NCBI GenBank assembly: GCA_031269095.1
Contig: JAIRWI010000013.1
Span: 1 to 64,000, forward strand
Direction of reading: 5' to 3'
DNA length: 64,000 nucleotides
Origin: Holosporales bacterium
GTDB lineage: Bacteria > Pseudomonadota > Alphaproteobacteria > RUG11792
The position numbers and the translations under genes are program-made. This document shows positions 27,416 through 37,640 of the stretch, one piece after another. Within the stretch, counting starts at the first letter, position 1. Each line of letters begins with the position of its first letter. The notes under the pieces were generated by a model. It was not told where the DNA came from, made no database searches, and saw only the letters and a list, made by a program, of their open reading frames with translations.

Positions 27416-28441
27416 TTAGTTATATTGTTCATCAAGTTTGCGAGCAAGCTCGTCTATGTTTTCTGGAGGCCATCCCGGAATGGGCATCCCAAAATCAAGG
27501 TCCATAGCATGCAGCAGTTCTTTTATCTCATTTAAAGATTTTCTTCCAAAATTAGGAGTTTTTAACATATCAGCTTCAGATCTCTGAATAAGGTCTCCTA
27601 TATAAAATATATTTTCATTTTTCAAACAATTTGCCGCTCTAACTGACAATTCAAGCTCATCAACTTTGCGAAGAAAGTTCTTATCAAACGGTAATTCTTC
27701 CTTATCTCCCTTGACATCATACATAGGTACTTCATCAAAACTAACAAAACTTGCAAAATGATCCCTAAGAATAGCACCTGCTTTCGCAACCGCATCATCC
27801 GGTCGTACAGAACCATCCGTCTTAACAAACATTGTAAGCTTATCATAGTCAGTCCGTTGTCCAACACGAGTCTGTTCAACTTTAAAATCTACCAATGACA
27901 CTGGACTATATATCGCATCAATAAATATCAGGCCGATTTGTTTTTCGGAAGCATCCTGAGCGGAAGCCGGAACGTATCCCTTCCCATTATCAATGGTCAG
28001 CTCCATATCAATTTTTCCACCAGATTCAAGAGTGCATATAACGTGCTCAGGATCCATAACTTCTACATCTGTAGGGCACTCTATATCCTTTGCCTTTACA
28101 ACCCTTGGGCCAGAAACTGACGATATATGGACCTTACGACCTCTATCGCCGTGGAGTTTAATTCTTAAAGACTTTAAATTCAGTATAATTTCAGGAACAT
28201 CCTCACGAACACCTGGAATCACCGAAAATTCATGGGCAACACCATCAATTTTAACTGCTCTTATTGCAGAGCCTGGAATTGATGAAAGCAATACTCTACG
28301 AAGAGCGTTCCCGATGGTAGTCCCAAAGCCTCTTTCAAGAGGAGTTATAACAACACTCCCTTCGCGGAGCTTTTCATCGGTATAAGCTACCTCTGCTTTG
28401 TTAGGTCTAATCAAAATCTGCCATGTACTACTGTTATTCAT
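27416..28441 (-). CDS. rpoA: RNA polymerase alpha subunit
   Basis: 341 residues from the ATG at 28441 (MNNSSTWQILIRPNK), just after the rpsK stop; an upstream in-frame start would lie inside rpsK. The N-terminal dimerisation domain (VVITPLERGFGTTIGNALRR) and C-terminal DNA/activator-binding domain (LELSVRAANCLKNENIFYIG, then TPNFGRKSLNEIKELL) are complete. Placed between S11 and L17 as usual. Confidence 0.97.
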   Translation of the reverse strand: MNNSSTWQILIRPNKAEVAYTDEKLREGSVVITPLERGFGTTIGNALRRVLLSSIPGSAIRAVKIDGVAHEFSVIPGVREDVPEIILNLKSLRIKLHGDRGRKVHISSVSGPRVVKAKDIECPTDVEVMDPEHVICTLESGGKIDMELTIDNGKGYVPASAQDASEKQIGLIFIDAIYSPVSLVDFKVEQTRVGQRTDYDKLTMFVKTDGSVRPDDAVAKAGAILRDHFASFVSFDEVPMYDVKGDKEELPFDKNFLRKVDELELSVRAANCLKNENIFYIGDLIQRSEADMLKTPNFGRKSLNEIKELLHAMDLDFGMPIPGWPPENIDELARKLDEQYN

Positions 28442-28445
28442 AGGT

Positions 28446-28838
28446 TTAATTTCTCCGTGCCTTTGGAGGACGGCAACCATTGTGAGGTAGTGGTGTTGCG
28501 TCCCTGATTGAAGTTATAATAAATCCAGCCGATTGAAGAGAGCGAACTGCAGTTTCTCTCCCAGCCCCCGGGCCTCTAACTATGACACTAACATTCTTAA
28601 CCCCGTGTTCAACTGCCTTTTTAGAGGCTTCATCAGCTGCGAGCTGTGCTGCATACGGAGTAGACTTACGAGATCCTTTAAAACCAACACAGCCTGCTGA
28701 TCCAGAAGCTATAGCATTCCCGTGCTCATCGCATATTGTTATGATTGTATTATTAAACGATGCACTGATATGAGCTACTGCGTTCAAAACGTTCTTTTTT
28801 TCTCTTCTCTTAACTCTACTAACTGGTTTTTGTGCCAT
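28446..28838 (-). CDS. rpsK: 30S ribosomal protein S11
   Basis: 130 residues with the S11 core ([20 protein letters not shown]) and conserved tail [16 protein letters not shown]. It forms part of the 30S platform beside the mRNA exit. It lies between rpsM and rpoA. Confidence 0.97.
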   Translation of the reverse strand: MAQKPVSRVKRREKKNVLNAVAHISASFNNTIITICDEHGNAIASGSAGCVGFKGSRKSTPYAAQLAADEASKKAVEHGVKNVSVIVRGPGAGRETAVRSLQSAGFIITSIRDATPLPHNGCRPPKARRN

Positions 28839-28862
28839 AATTGTAAAATCCTCTTTATAAAA

Positions 28863-29240
28863 TTATCTTGTTACCATTTTCTTTCCGGCAATCGCGATTG
28901 CCTTCCCTTTTCTTGTACGTGCGTTCGTATGAGTTCTCTGTCCTCTAACAGGTAAACGCTTACGATGTCGAAGACCTCTGTAACATCCAAGATCTGTTAT
29001 CCTCTTAATATTCGTAGAAATAACACGGCGAAGATCTCCTTCGACCTTATAATCGCTATCTATAATTTCACGAATTTTTAAAATTTCTTGATCCGTGAGA
29101 TCAAAAACTCTTTTAGAATCTGAAATACCAATTTTTTCTACAATACTTTTTGCGTTATATTTCCCAATACCAAAAATATAGGTTAACCCAATAACCACCC
29201 TCTTTTGAGTTGGAATATTAACACCAGCAATACGAGCCAC
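28863..29240 (-). CDS. rpsM: 30S ribosomal protein S13
   Basis: 125 residues: [20 protein letters not shown] at the start, [20 protein letters not shown] and the basic tail that reaches the decoding site. It directly abuts adk (start at 29240, adk stop at 29241). rpmJ, which lies before rpsM in many bacteria, is absent, as in other alphaproteobacteria. Confidence 0.97.
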   Translation of the reverse strand: MARIAGVNIPTQKRVVIGLTYIFGIGKYNAKSIVEKIGISDSKRVFDLTDQEILKIREIIDSDYKVEGDLRRVISTNIKRITDLGCYRGLRHRKRLPVRGQRTHTNARTRKGKAIAIAGKKMVTR

Positions 29241-29897
29241 TTATCTCATCTCCTTTTTCAAAACACTAACAATTTCTTCTGTCACTTTTTCGACAGGAGC
29301 ATCTGCATCAACATTAATCAACCTACCATTCATTGAGTAAAACTCAATAATCGGGAAAGTTTTTTTATGATACTCAGACAATCTTGTACGCAAAATTTCT
29401 TCATTATCATCGGATCTTGTTTCAAACTCGCTTCCCCCGCAACTATCACAAATCCCTTCCGTTTTAGTCGTAGCTAATAATTTATTGTATATCCTACCAC
29501 ACTTTACGCACTGAAAGCGACCAGTTATTCTTTTAACAAGATTTTCCTCATCAGTAACAAAACTAAATACAATACTTGGCTTTGCGATAACCTCTAGTGC
29601 TCCTGTCTGCCAGGAAGTTCTTGGGAAGCCATCAAAAATAATATTTTTACAATCTGATTCATCTTTCAACCTAGAAACTTCCTCAGAGACAATATCTATC
29701 GTTACAAAATCAGGAAGAAGCTTGCCTCGAGAGATAATGTCATTTATTGTTTCTCCGGTTTTTGGATCAACTACCCTACCATTATTTTTTCTAAGTATGT
29801 CTCCTGTAGATACAATTTTATAGGACATTTCTTTTTCAAAAATGGCTGCTTGAGTTCCTTTACCACAACCAGGGGGACCTAAAAATACTATAAACAT
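29241..29897 (-). CDS. adk: Adenylate kinase with zinc-type lid
   Basis: 218 residues. The P-loop GPPGCGKGT, the NMP-binding segment and FDGFPRT are present. The lid carries four Cys (CVKCGRIYNK and CDSCGGSEF), so it should hold a structural zinc as in many alphaproteobacterial and Gram-positive enzymes. It converts AMP plus ATP to two ADP. It lies between secY and rpsM, the standard position. Confidence 0.96.
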   Translation of the reverse strand: MFIVFLGPPGCGKGTQAAIFEKEMSYKIVSTGDILRKNNGRVVDPKTGETINDIISRGKLLPDFVTIDIVSEEVSRLKDESDCKNIIFDGFPRTSWQTGALEVIAKPSIVFSFVTDEENLVKRITGRFQCVKCGRIYNKLLATTKTEGICDSCGGSEFETRSDDNEEILRTRLSEYHKKTFPIIEFYSMNGRLINVDADAPVEKVTEEIVSVLKKEMR

Positions 29898-29898
29898 T

Positions 29899-31242
29899 TT
29901 ATATCAACCCCTTGGCTTTTCCACGTTTAAAGAGCCCTTCATATTGTTGAGCAAGTAAATGAGACTGAAATTGATTCATAGTATCTATTGACGTGTTAAC
30001 AACAATTAATAAACTCGTTCCACCAAAATAAAACGGTAATGCAACCTGTGAAAGTATAACTTCCGGAAGTATACATATAGCACAAAGGTATAACGCACCA
30101 ATTGAGGTCAGTTTTAGTAATATCGTGTCAATATAATCGGCAGTTGAATCTCCAGGACGGATACCAGGAATATAACTACCGGATTTCTTAAGATTATCTG
30201 CCGTATCTTTCGGATCAAACATAATAGCTGTGTAAAAATAGGCAAAAAACACGATAGATATTAAGAAAAATATCATATAAAGAGGCTTTCCGTGTGAGAA
30301 CGAATTAGCAATTTTGCCAAAAATCGAATCAGGATTAACACTTACAAATCCAGAAATAGTTGCCGGAAGAAGCAGGATAGAAGAAGCAAAAATCGGGGGA
30401 ATAACACCAGCGTTGTTTAATTTTAATGGAAGATGAGTGTTTTGCTGACTAGCAGGCATATTTGCCATAGTTTGCCTTTTTGGATACTGTATAGGAATTT
30501 TTCTAACTGCTTTCTCCATAAAAACTATAAAAGCAATGACGGTAACAACAAGAGAGAGTAATACAACTAAAGCCATCACAGAAATAGCTCCCTGTTTTCC
30601 CATCGCAAACGTATTAAAAAGGGCAGCAGGTAAATTCGCAACGATTCCAGAATATATAATAATCGATGAGCCATTCCCGATTCCTCGAGCCGATATCTGT
30701 TCTCCAAGCCACATTATAAATAATGTACCTCCAGTCAAACTAGTCATAGTGGTAAATCTAAATACCATCCCAGGATCTATAACCGCTGGTCCAGAATGAG
30801 AAATGATCCTTTCAAGACCAACCGATATACCATACCCCTGAATAAGAGCCAGCAGAACAGCGCTGTATCGCGTATATTGATTAATTTTGCGTCTTCCAGA
30901 TTCCCCATCTTTTTTAAGAGCAGTAAGTTGTGGAGACATGGCCGTCAAAAGCTGGATAATAATGCTAGCCGAAATGTATGGCATGATATTGAGAGAAAAC
31001 ACAGTCATACGCCCCATAGCTCCACCAGAAAACATATCTAGTATTCCGAACAAACTATTTGCATGACTCTTAGCAAAGTCCGAAATAACCCCTGGGTTTA
31101 TACCAGGCAAAGGAATATATGTCCCGAAGCGATATACAACAAGAACCATTAACGTAAACCATATACGTTTTTTCAAATCTTCCGCTTTTTTAAAAGAAGA
31201 GAAACTAAAATTTTTTGCTAAACTCTCTGCTAGAGACGCCAT
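29899..31242 (-). CDS. secY: Protein translocase subunit SecY
   Basis: 447 residues with ten TM helices. Family motifs include RIWFTLMVLVVYRFGTYIPL, the plug region after GILDMFSGGAMGRMTVFSLN, and the C-terminal QFQSHLLAQQYEGLFKRGKA. It is the main pore of the Sec system. It is followed two bases later by adk. Confidence 0.97.
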   Translation of the reverse strand: MASLAESLAKNFSFSSFKKAEDLKKRIWFTLMVLVVYRFGTYIPLPGINPGVISDFAKSHANSLFGILDMFSGGAMGRMTVFSLNIMPYISASIIIQLLTAMSPQLTALKKDGESGRRKINQYTRYSAVLLALIQGYGISVGLERIISHSGPAVIDPGMVFRFTTMTSLTGGTLFIMWLGEQISARGIGNGSSIIIYSGIVANLPAALFNTFAMGKQGAISVMALVVLLSLVVTVIAFIVFMEKAVRKIPIQYPKRQTMANMPASQQNTHLPLKLNNAGVIPPIFASSILLLPATISGFVSVNPDSIFGKIANSFSHGKPLYMIFFLISIVFFAYFYTAIMFDPKDTADNLKKSGSYIPGIRPGDSTADYIDTILLKLTSIGALYLCAICILPEVILSQVALPFYFGGTSLLIVVNTSIDTMNQFQSHLLAQQYEGLFKRGKAKGLI

Positions 31243-31251
31243 ATTTTTCCC

Positions 31252-31719
31252 TTATTCTATTGTCAAAACGCTGCCGTTTTTTTCGAGAACTTCCTTCGCT
31301 TTCGCCGAAGCGCGTGTTACAGCAACTTTTATTACATTATCACATTTCCCATTAGCTATGAGAGAAACACCTTCTATATACGAAGGCATATACCCAATTT
31401 TTTTCAAAAAGATCTTATCAATAATTTGATCTTTTTCGAGTAAATTATTTTTAATAATTCTATTGATTTTATTAAAATCGAGTTCGTACATAAACATTCT
31501 ATGGATATTCGTAAACCCCCTTTTCGGCAGTCTTCTATAGAGAGGAGTTTGTCCCCCTTCAAAACCATTAAGACTGACTCCTGATCGTGCTGTCTGTCCT
31601 TTTCCACCGCGTCCAGAAGTTTTGCCTTTTCCAGATCCAATTCCACGACCAAGACATTTCGTCTTAGAACGCGATCCACAATTATCTCTTACATTGTTAA
31701 GTTTTAAATCAAAAGTCAT
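31252..31719 (-). CDS. rplO: 50S ribosomal protein L15
   Basis: 155 residues. The Gly-rich N-terminus (GRGIGSGKGKTSGRGGKGQT) and GFEGGQTPLYRRLPKRGFTN are typical. It lies one base after rpmD and nine bases before secY. Confidence 0.96.
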   Translation of the reverse strand: MTFDLKLNNVRDNCGSRSKTKCLGRGIGSGKGKTSGRGGKGQTARSGVSLNGFEGGQTPLYRRLPKRGFTNIHRMFMYELDFNKINRIIKNNLLEKDQIIDKIFLKKIGYMPSYIEGVSLIANGKCDNVIKVAVTRASAKAKEVLEKNGSVLTIE

Positions 31720-31720
31720 A

Positions 31721-31915
31721 TTACTCTGTAACCTCTATCATATGCCTAGTTTTTGCTATCAGTTTCCTAACGGAATTGCTATCAATAAGTTCTTTTGTTG
31801 CCCCTATCTTTCCTAAACCAAGAGACTTCAGATAAAGTGCCTGTTTACTATCTCTTCGAATAGAACTTCCAATTTGGGTGATCTTTATAGTTTTAGTTTT
31901 TTCTGTTATGGTCAT
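31721..31915 (-). CDS. rpmD: 50S ribosomal protein L30
   Basis: 64 residues, the normal bacterial length, with the family core IKITQIGSSIRRDSKQALYL and LGLGKIGATKEL. Between rpsE and rplO. Confidence 0.95.
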   Translation of the reverse strand: MTITEKTKTIKITQIGSSIRRDSKQALYLKSLGLGKIGATKELIDSNSVRKLIAKTRHMIEVTE

Positions 31916-31923
31916 TTCTATGT

Positions 31924-32538
31924 CTATGCCTCCACTGTTTCTTCGATCACTTTATTGTTGTTACTACTACTATGCTGACGCCTTGCTAAAATATCTGTCA
32001 ATTTTTTACCAAGTTTAGCAGCAATATTTTTGGGAGGAGTTATTGATTGTAAAGCAACAAATGTTGCACGGACCATATTATGGTAATTCCCAGAACCAAC
32101 AGACTTGCTTACAATATCTTGAACCCCTAGGGCTTCGAATACGGCTCTCATAGGGCCACCGGCAATAACACCAGTACCAGCGGGAGCAGTACGCAAGAAA
32201 ACATGTCCAGCCCCAATTCTAGCCTCTGCATCATGGCGGATTGTTCTCCCTTCTTTTAGAGAGATTCTAATCATCGATTTCTTAGCTTTTTGGCTTGCCT
32301 TTTCGACAGCATCTGGAACCTCTCTGGCTTTTGAAGAAGCGTATCCAACCCTGCCCTTTCCATCTCCAACAACAACAAGAGCTGAAAATCTCATATTCTT
32401 TCCGCCCTTAACAACCTTGGTCACTCTACGCACACTAACAAGTTTTTCAACAATCTGCTCTGGTTGTTGTTGCTGTTGCCGTTCCCCTCTGTTATTGCCA
32501 CCACCACTATCTCTACTGCGTTCGTTTTGTTTTGCCAT
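31924..32538 (-). CDS. rpsE: 30S ribosomal protein S5
   Basis: 204 residues. The S5 core has [20 protein letters not shown], the Gly-rich [20 protein letters not shown] and the C-terminal domain ([20 protein letters not shown]). The N-terminus carries an extra basic and Gln-rich stretch ([12 protein letters not shown]), a lineage extension. It follows rplR. Confidence 0.96.
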   Translation of the reverse strand: MAKQNERSRDSGGGNNRGERQQQQQPEQIVEKLVSVRRVTKVVKGGKNMRFSALVVVGDGKGRVGYASSKAREVPDAVEKASQKAKKSMIRISLKEGRTIRHDAEARIGAGHVFLRTAPAGTGVIAGGPMRAVFEALGVQDIVSKSVGSGNYHNMVRATFVALQSITPPKNIAAKLGKKLTDILARRQHSSSNNNKVIEETVEA

Positions 32539-32550
32539 ATTCCCTTATCC

Positions 32551-32916
32551 CTAAAAATTTAATCCATTTTCTCTTGCCGAATCGGCCAAGATTTTAACAC
32601 GTCCATGATACAAAAATCCAGATCTATCAAATACAACATCCTTTATGTCTTTTGCCTTAGCTTTTTCAGCTATGGTTTTGCCAACATATACAGCAGCATC
32701 CTTATTTCCTCCATTTTTAACAACTGCCTTACCCTCTTTTGAAAGAGTCGATGCTTCAAGAATCGTTTTTTTTCCATTTTTATCAATGATCTGAGCATAT
32801 ATGTGGTTATTTGTTCTATTTACAACCAACCTATATCTACCATCAATCGTCTTATTAATCTTAAATCTCTGTCTAATTTTGCGTTTAATACGCAATTCCT
32901 TCGTAGTTACCGCCAT
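32551..32916 (-). CDS. rplR: 50S ribosomal protein L18
   Basis: 121 residues from the ATG at 32916 ([19 protein letters not shown]), one base after the rplF stop. An upstream in-frame start at 32949 would overlap rplF by 32 bases. The 5S-binding core includes [20 protein letters not shown] and the tail [20 protein letters not shown]. Confidence 0.95.
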   Translation of the reverse strand: MAVTTKELRIKRKIRQRFKINKTIDGRYRLVVNRTNNHIYAQIIDKNGKKTILEASTLSKEGKAVVKNGGNKDAAVYVGKTIAEKAKAKDIKDVVFDRSGFLYHGRVKILADSARENGLNF

Positions 32917-32917
32917 T

Positions 32918-33451
32918 TTACTTTTTTTTCCCCTCTTTTCTATAAACAAATTCCCCGGACTTGATGATCCCTTTCCCTTTGTAGGGTTCGGGTTTTCTAA
33001 AACTTCTTAAATACGCCGCAACATCGCCAACCTGTTTCTTATTGTGCCCTGTTATAGACATTGTCGTCGGTTTTGGACAGTCTATCTTTATCCCCTCTGG
33101 TATTTCATAGTTAATATCATGGCTGTATCCGAGTTGCATAGTGAGTTTACGCCCAGCAACTGCTGCCTTATAACCGACACCAACCATCTCGAGTTCAATT
33201 TTAAACCCCTTATCCAATCCAAAAACAATGTTAGCTACATTTCTCTGTGAAGTTCCCCATAGAGACCTCGTCCTCTTGTCTTGGTTAATTGGTTTTAACA
33301 GTATCCCAACTTCTGTTTTTTCAACTTCAATACATGAAGGAACGTTGTATGATTCTTTAACGCCGTTTTTTTCAAAATTAAGCAAATTCCCCTCAACTAT
33401 GCTCTTAACCCCATTTGGGATAGTAATTTGATTTTTACCAACTCTAGACAT
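32918..33451 (-). CDS. rplF: 50S ribosomal protein L6
   Basis: 177 residues with two L6 domains; start [15 protein letters not shown] and conserved tail [20 protein letters not shown]. Lies near the factor-binding site of the 50S subunit. Confidence 0.97.
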   Translation of the reverse strand: MSRVGKNQITIPNGVKSIVEGNLLNFEKNGVKESYNVPSCIEVEKTEVGILLKPINQDKRTRSLWGTSQRNVANIVFGLDKGFKIELEMVGVGYKAAVAGRKLTMQLGYSHDINYEIPEGIKIDCPKPTTMSITGHNKKQVGDVAAYLRSFRKPEPYKGKGIIKSGEFVYRKEGKKK

Positions 33452-33463
33452 ATTTTTTTCTCT

Positions 33464-33865
33464 CTAAAATAAGGTACAAAGAACCTCGCCACCTAGCGAC
33501 ATTTTTCGTGCCTCAACATCCGACATTATCCCTTTATTAGTCGACAATATGTTAATTCCTAAACCATTTTTCACAAAAGCCAAATCCTTAATAGGTGAAT
33601 AAACCTTACGACCAGGTTTCGATACCATTTTTATTTCGTAAATTACAGGTTTATCGTCATAATATTTTAATTCGATATTAAACAAATCACGTCCTGTTTT
33701 CTTACATTTGACGACATTATATCCTCGAATATAACCTTCATCCAGTAAAACCTTGATAACCCCCTCCCTCATCTTCGAAATGGGGGAACAAACAGTCTTT
33801 TTAAATGCCATTTGTGCATTTCTAATCCTTGTAATTAAATCGCTTATCGGATCAACAATACTCAT
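33464..33865 (-). CDS. rpsH: 30S ribosomal protein S8
   Basis: 133 residues; start [21 protein letters not shown]-terminal [20 protein letters not shown] then GGEVLCTLF. It binds the central domain of 16S rRNA and, in other bacteria, regulates the spc operon by binding its mRNA near rplE. Confidence 0.97.
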   Translation of the reverse strand: MSIVDPISDLITRIRNAQMAFKKTVCSPISKMREGVIKVLLDEGYIRGYNVVKCKKTGRDLFNIELKYYDDKPVIYEIKMVSKPGRKVYSPIKDLAFVKNGLGINILSTNKGIMSDVEARKMSLGGEVLCTLF

Positions 33866-33892
33866 TTTTTATCCATACTCCTACAATATTTA

Positions 33893-34198
33893 TTACCAAC
33901 TAGCCTTAGTCACACCAGGTAAAAACCCAGCCGATCCAAGTTCGCGAAGAGCTATACGAGATAACCCAAATTTCCTATAATACCCTCTCGGTCTGCCTGT
34001 CAACTCACATCTATTACGAATCCTAACCTTTGACGAATTTCTTGGCATTTCAGATAATTTATGCATAACAGCTATCCTTTCTTCAAAAGTTAAGCTTTTA
34101 TCCATCATTCTATCTTTTAGAGCCCCTCTAGACGCCGCCTTACTTTGGGTGATTTTTCTTCTCAGATTATTGTGATTAATCGAACTTTTCTTTGCCAT
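33893..34198 (-). CDS. rpsN: 30S ribosomal protein S14 (zinc-free form)
   Basis: 101 residues, the long form without the Cys4 zinc site; family tail [20 protein letters not shown] and [19 protein letters not shown]. Lies between rplE and rpsH. Confidence 0.97.
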   Translation of the reverse strand: MAKKSSINHNNLRRKITQSKAASRGALKDRMMDKSLTFEERIAVMHKLSEMPRNSSKVRIRNRCELTGRPRGYYRKFGLSRIALRELGSAGFLPGVTKASW

Positions 34199-34215
34199 AT
34201 TCCTAACTCCTCATG

Positions 34216-34755
34216 CTAACTTGTAAACGGAAAATTTAAAGCTTTAAGAAGAGCAAGTGCTTCTTTGTCAGTTCTTGCAGTTGTGCATACTGTAACATCA
34301 AAACCTCTAACCTTATCAATCTTGTCATAATTTATTTCAGTAAAAACAATCTGCTCTTTGATTCCCATAGAAAAATTCCCATGGCCGTCAAATCCCTTGC
34401 TAGACAATCCTCTAAAATCTCGAACCCTCGGGAGGGCCATGTAAACAAGTCTATCGGCAAATTCGTACATCCTATCTCTTCTGAGAGTCACCTTAACTCC
34501 AAGATTTACACCCTCACGCACTTTAAACCCAGCGATAGATTGTTTAGCTTTTGTCACAACAGGTTTTTGCCCTGATATAAGAGTAATCTCATCTATAACC
34601 GAAGCCAGAACTTTGCTATCAGCCGCAATATCAGAAGAGGTACAATTTAGTACTATCTTCGACAACTTAGGAACTTTCATATCGTTTGTAATTCCAAGAT
34701 CCTTTTTCAAAGACTCTTTAATGGTTTTTAAAAATTTATCTCTTGTATAACTCAT
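34216..34755 (-). CDS. rplE: 50S ribosomal protein L5
   Basis: 179 residues; 5S rRNA-binding protein with PKLSKIVLNCTSSD, KPVVTKAKQSIAGFKVREGV and RDFRGLSSKGFDGHGNFSMG. Start overlaps the rplX stop by 4 bases. Confidence 0.97.
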   Translation of the reverse strand: MSYTRDKFLKTIKESLKKDLGITNDMKVPKLSKIVLNCTSSDIAADSKVLASVIDEITLISGQKPVVTKAKQSIAGFKVREGVNLGVKVTLRRDRMYEFADRLVYMALPRVRDFRGLSSKGFDGHGNFSMGIKEQIVFTEINYDKIDKVRGFDVTVCTTARTDKEALALLKALNFPFTS

Positions 34756-35072
34756 ACTACGACTCCAGACTTTTTAAAATATCTTACCTTTTTACCAGTC
34801 TCATCGAGTTTATATCCAATCTTTGCTGGCTTATCAGTAGAGGGATCAATCAAAGAAAGATTCGATATACTAATCGGCATCTCCTTTTTGTAAGCCCCCT
34901 GAGAATGCTTGTAATCTGGTTTTACATTTCTGACGACAATATTAACCCCTTCAACAAGAGCCTTCCCTTTTTCTAGAAACATCTTTTTAACAATCCCACG
35001 TTTACCAGAATCAGATCCTACGACAACCTGAACTTGATCGCCTTTTTTTATTTTAAATTTTGGCTGCGTCAT
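34752..35072 (-). CDS. rplX: 50S ribosomal protein L24
   Basis: 106 residues with the KOW motif (KIKKGDQVQVVVGSDSGKRG) and VEGVNIVVRNVKPDYKHSQG. Assembly initiator of the 50S subunit. Overlaps rplE by 4 bases. Confidence 0.97.
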   Translation of the reverse strand: MTQPKFKIKKGDQVQVVVGSDSGKRGIVKKMFLEKGKALVEGVNIVVRNVKPDYKHSQGAYKKEMPISISNLSLIDPSTDKPAKIGYKLDETGKKVRYFKKSGVVV

Positions 35073-35074
35073 AA

Positions 35075-35443
35075 TTATAAAACCTCCGGTGCCAAAGATA
35101 TAATCTTCATATACCCCGCCTGACGAAGTTCCCTCGTCACGGGGCCAAATATACGACTTCCAATAGGCTCCCCTTGTTTGTCAATCAAAACAACAGCATT
35201 TTTGTCGAAGAAAATTTGCATACCGTCTTTACGCCTAATAGGATGTTTTGTTCTAACGATAACAGCGTTATGGATATCCCCTTTTTTAACCTTCCCTCGA
35301 GGTATTGCATTTTTGATCGTCACAACGATAACGTCACCAACCCCAGCGTATCTTCTTTTAGAACCTCCAAGAACCTTGATGCAAAGAACTTCCTTTGCTC
35401 CTGAATTATCTGCTACACCTAAGCGTGATTCCGATTGAATCAT
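35075..35443 (-). CDS. rplN: 50S ribosomal protein L14
   Basis: 122 residues, the standard length: [20 protein letters not shown] at the start, [20 protein letters not shown] in the middle and tail [20 protein letters not shown]. Overlaps the rpsQ end by 4 bases. Confidence 0.97.
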   Translation of the reverse strand: MIQSESRLGVADNSGAKEVLCIKVLGGSKRRYAGVGDVIVVTIKNAIPRGKVKKGDIHNAVIVRTKHPIRRKDGMQIFFDKNAVVLIDKQGEPIGSRIFGPVTRELRQAGYMKIISLAPEVL

Positions 35444-35691
35444 CTTTTATCTCCTATTTTTATGAGCGAATCAACTACCCAAGTTTTTGTTTTTGAAATA
35501 GGGCGCGATTCAATAATTTTCACAAAATCTCCAATTTTATATGAATTAGTAGCATCATGTGCCGCATATTTCTTATGTTTTTTGACATATTTTTTGTAAA
35601 TCGGATGCATAACCCGTTTTTCAACTTTAACTAAAACGGTTTTATCACACTTATCGCTAACAACGAATCCTTGTAATATACGACTAGGCAT
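35440..35691 (-). CDS. rpsQ: 30S ribosomal protein S17
   Basis: 83 residues from the ATG at 35691 ([20 protein letters not shown]), where the family begins and where GGGGG lies about nine bases upstream; a start at 35712 adds seven unlikely residues. OB fold with [20 protein letters not shown]. The start lies within the last codons of rpmC. Confidence 0.95.
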   Translation of the reverse strand: MPSRILQGFVVSDKCDKTVLVKVEKRVMHPIYKKYVKKHKKYAAHDATNSYKIGDFVKIIESRPISKTKTWVVDSLIKIGDKR

Positions 35692-35896
35692 TTGATGAAC
35701 CCCCATTACCAATTTTTAGCTGACGCAAACGCGTAAGAACCCTAGCAGTATCCTTTTTACATCTTCTAATCGATGATGTATTAACATCCTGGGTGGTCTT
35801 CATGCGAATCCTAAGGTTCATCCCCTCTTTTTTAAGAGATGCACACATCTCACAGAGTTCCTTTGAATCCTTCTCTAACAACTCTTTAAATTTCAT
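35684..35896 (-). CDS. rpmC: 50S ribosomal protein L29
   Basis: 70 residues from the ATG at 35896, preceded by AGGAA; a GTG at 35908 would overlap that site. Two-helix fold with [20 protein letters not shown] and [17 protein letters not shown]. Ends inside the start of rpsQ (8-base overlap). It sits at the peptide exit, where SRP and trigger factor bind. Confidence 0.95.
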   Translation of the reverse strand: MKFKELLEKDSKELCEMCASLKKEGMNLRIRMKTTQDVNTSSIRRCKKDTARVLTRLRQLKIGNGGSSNA

Positions 35897-35910
35897 TTTT
35901 CCTAACACCT

Positions 35911-36321
35911 TTATACAATACGCCTTACAAATTTAGCTCTGATAGGTAATTTGGAAGCAGCAAGAGTAAGTGCTTCTTCTGCAGTTTCCTCCGATACGCC
36001 ATCGAGCTCAAACATAACCCTACCTGGATGCACCCTAACAGCCCAATGGTCGTTAGATCCTTTTCCTTTTCCCATTCTAACTTCAGCAGGTCTTTTAGAA
36101 ACTGGGATATCTGGAAAAATCCTAATCCAAACACGTCCTGCTCTTTTAACATATTTTGAAATAGCACGTCTTGCTGCTTCTATCTGTCTTGCAGTTAACC
36201 TTGCTGGCTCAATCGCTTTAAGGCCATAGCTTCCATAACTAACACTAGAACCAACAATCGTAAATCCTTTAATCTTTCCTTTAAAGGCTTTTCTAAATTT
36301 TGTTTTTTTCGGGAACATCAT
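35911..36321 (-). CDS. rplP: 50S ribosomal protein L16
   Basis: 136 residues: [18 protein letters not shown] at the start, [20 protein letters not shown] and the conserved [20 protein letters not shown]. Near the A site and peptidyl transferase centre. Confidence 0.97.
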   Translation of the reverse strand: MMFPKKTKFRKAFKGKIKGFTIVGSSVSYGSYGLKAIEPARLTARQIEAARRAISKYVKRAGRVWIRIFPDIPVSKRPAEVRMGKGKGSNDHWAVRVHPGRVMFELDGVSEETAEEALTLAASKLPIRAKFVRRIV

Positions 36322-36339
36322 AACTAAAAATCCTCTATC

Positions 36340-36996
36340 CTATATCTTTTTATCTCTTGAAACAAAATCTCCAACTTCACTGTCCCCCTTGTATATCCAA
36401 ACTTTAATACCACAAGTCCCATAGGTTGTCTTCGCTGTTGCTTTTGAAAAATCTACATCAGAACGCAATGTATGAAGAGGAACCCTACCTTCTCTATACC
36501 ATTCCATCCTGGCAATTTCCGCACCATTTAATCTTCCACCAACGTTACACCTAATACCATATGCACCAAGCTTCATAGCGGATTGCATCGCGCGTTTCAT
36601 CGCTCTTCTGTAGGATACACGCTTTTCTATTTGATTAGCTATTCCTTCTGCTATCAAACACGCATCGAGTTCTGGTTTTCTGACACCAACTACATTAACC
36701 CCAACCTCCATGCCGGCAATTTTTGAAACGGCTTTCCTCAATTTTTCAAGATCAGTTCCACCTTTGCCAATAAGCATACCGGGACGAGCTGCGTATATCT
36801 CAATACTTATTTTTTTCGCAGGACGCTCTATAACAACTCTCGCTATTCCAGCACCTACATAATTTTTCTTAACATATTCTCTGATTTTAAGGTCTTTAAT
36901 CAGTTGATCGGCATACCCCTTGCCAGCGAACCACTTGGACTCCCAAGTACGAATAATCCCGAGTCTCATTCCAACTGGATTTACTTTTTGTCCCAC
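36340..36996 (-). CDS. rpsC: 30S ribosomal protein S3
   Basis: 218 residues; start [22 protein letters not shown] domain ([20 protein letters not shown]) and C-terminal [20 protein letters not shown]. It forms part of the mRNA entry channel. Three bases separate it from rplV. Confidence 0.97.
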   Translation of the reverse strand: MGQKVNPVGMRLGIIRTWESKWFAGKGYADQLIKDLKIREYVKKNYVGAGIARVVIERPAKKISIEIYAARPGMLIGKGGTDLEKLRKAVSKIAGMEVGVNVVGVRKPELDACLIAEGIANQIEKRVSYRRAMKRAMQSAMKLGAYGIRCNVGGRLNGAEIARMEWYREGRVPLHTLRSDVDFSKATAKTTYGTCGIKVWIYKGDSEVGDFVSRDKKI

Positions 36997-36999
36997 TTG

Positions 37000-37344
37000 C
37001 TATACCCCCCTCTGTTCAACAACAATACTGAGATGACTAAACGGTTTGATCACTCGACTTCCGCGACCGCGCCCTCTAGGATGAAATCTTTTTAGCGTTA
37101 AACTATGACCAACATACGCTTCTTTAACATAAAGGTTATCGACATCCAACCCATTGTTATTTTCCGCATTGGCCATTGCCGACATCAATGTCTTTCTAAC
37201 ATCACTCGCAATTCTTCTTTTAGAATGGAATAAAACTCCAAGAGCTTTATCTGTCTTCATACCTCTAATCATAGATGCCACAATATTTAATTTCTGCGGA
37301 CTAACTCTAATCTTCCTTAATATTGCCGTTGCTGTATACGTCAT
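37000..37344 (-). CDS. rplV: 50S ribosomal protein L22
   Basis: 114 residues from the ATG at 37344 (MTYTATAILRKIRVSPQKLN), just after rpsS; the longer reading frame upstream overlaps rpsS. Exit-tunnel loop region is RFHPRGRGRGSRVIKPFSHL. Normal length for the family. Confidence 0.96.
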   Translation of the reverse strand: MTYTATAILRKIRVSPQKLNIVASMIRGMKTDKALGVLFHSKRRIASDVRKTLMSAMANAENNNGLDVDNLYVKEAYVGHSLTLKRFHPRGRGRGSRVIKPFSHLSIVVEQRGV

Positions 37345-37348
37345 ATAA

Positions 37349-37624
37349 CTATCTCTTCGCCTTTTTATCTGCCCCATGCCCATAATACGTACGCGTTGGG
37401 GCGAATTCACCAAACTTATGTCCAACCATATTCTCGTTCACAGAAACTGGAATAAATTTTCTCCCGTTATGAACCCCAAACGTTAAACCAACGAATTGCG
37501 GTAGTATTGTTGAACGCCTAGTCCAGATTTTTATCACATCAGATCTACCAGACGCCCTAACAGCATCAGCCTTCTTTAGAAGGTATCTTTCAAAAAATGG
37601 ACCTTTCCAAACTGATCTCGTCAC
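37349..37624 (-). CDS. rpsS: 30S ribosomal protein S19
   Basis: 91 residues, standard: [20 protein letters not shown] and [20 protein letters not shown]. On the 30S head, near bridge B1a. Confidence 0.97.
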   Translation of the reverse strand: MTRSVWKGPFFERYLLKKADAVRASGRSDVIKIWTRRSTILPQFVGLTFGVHNGRKFIPVSVNENMVGHKFGEFAPTRTYYGHGADKKAKR

Positions 37625-37640
37625 TTTATTACAATTCTCC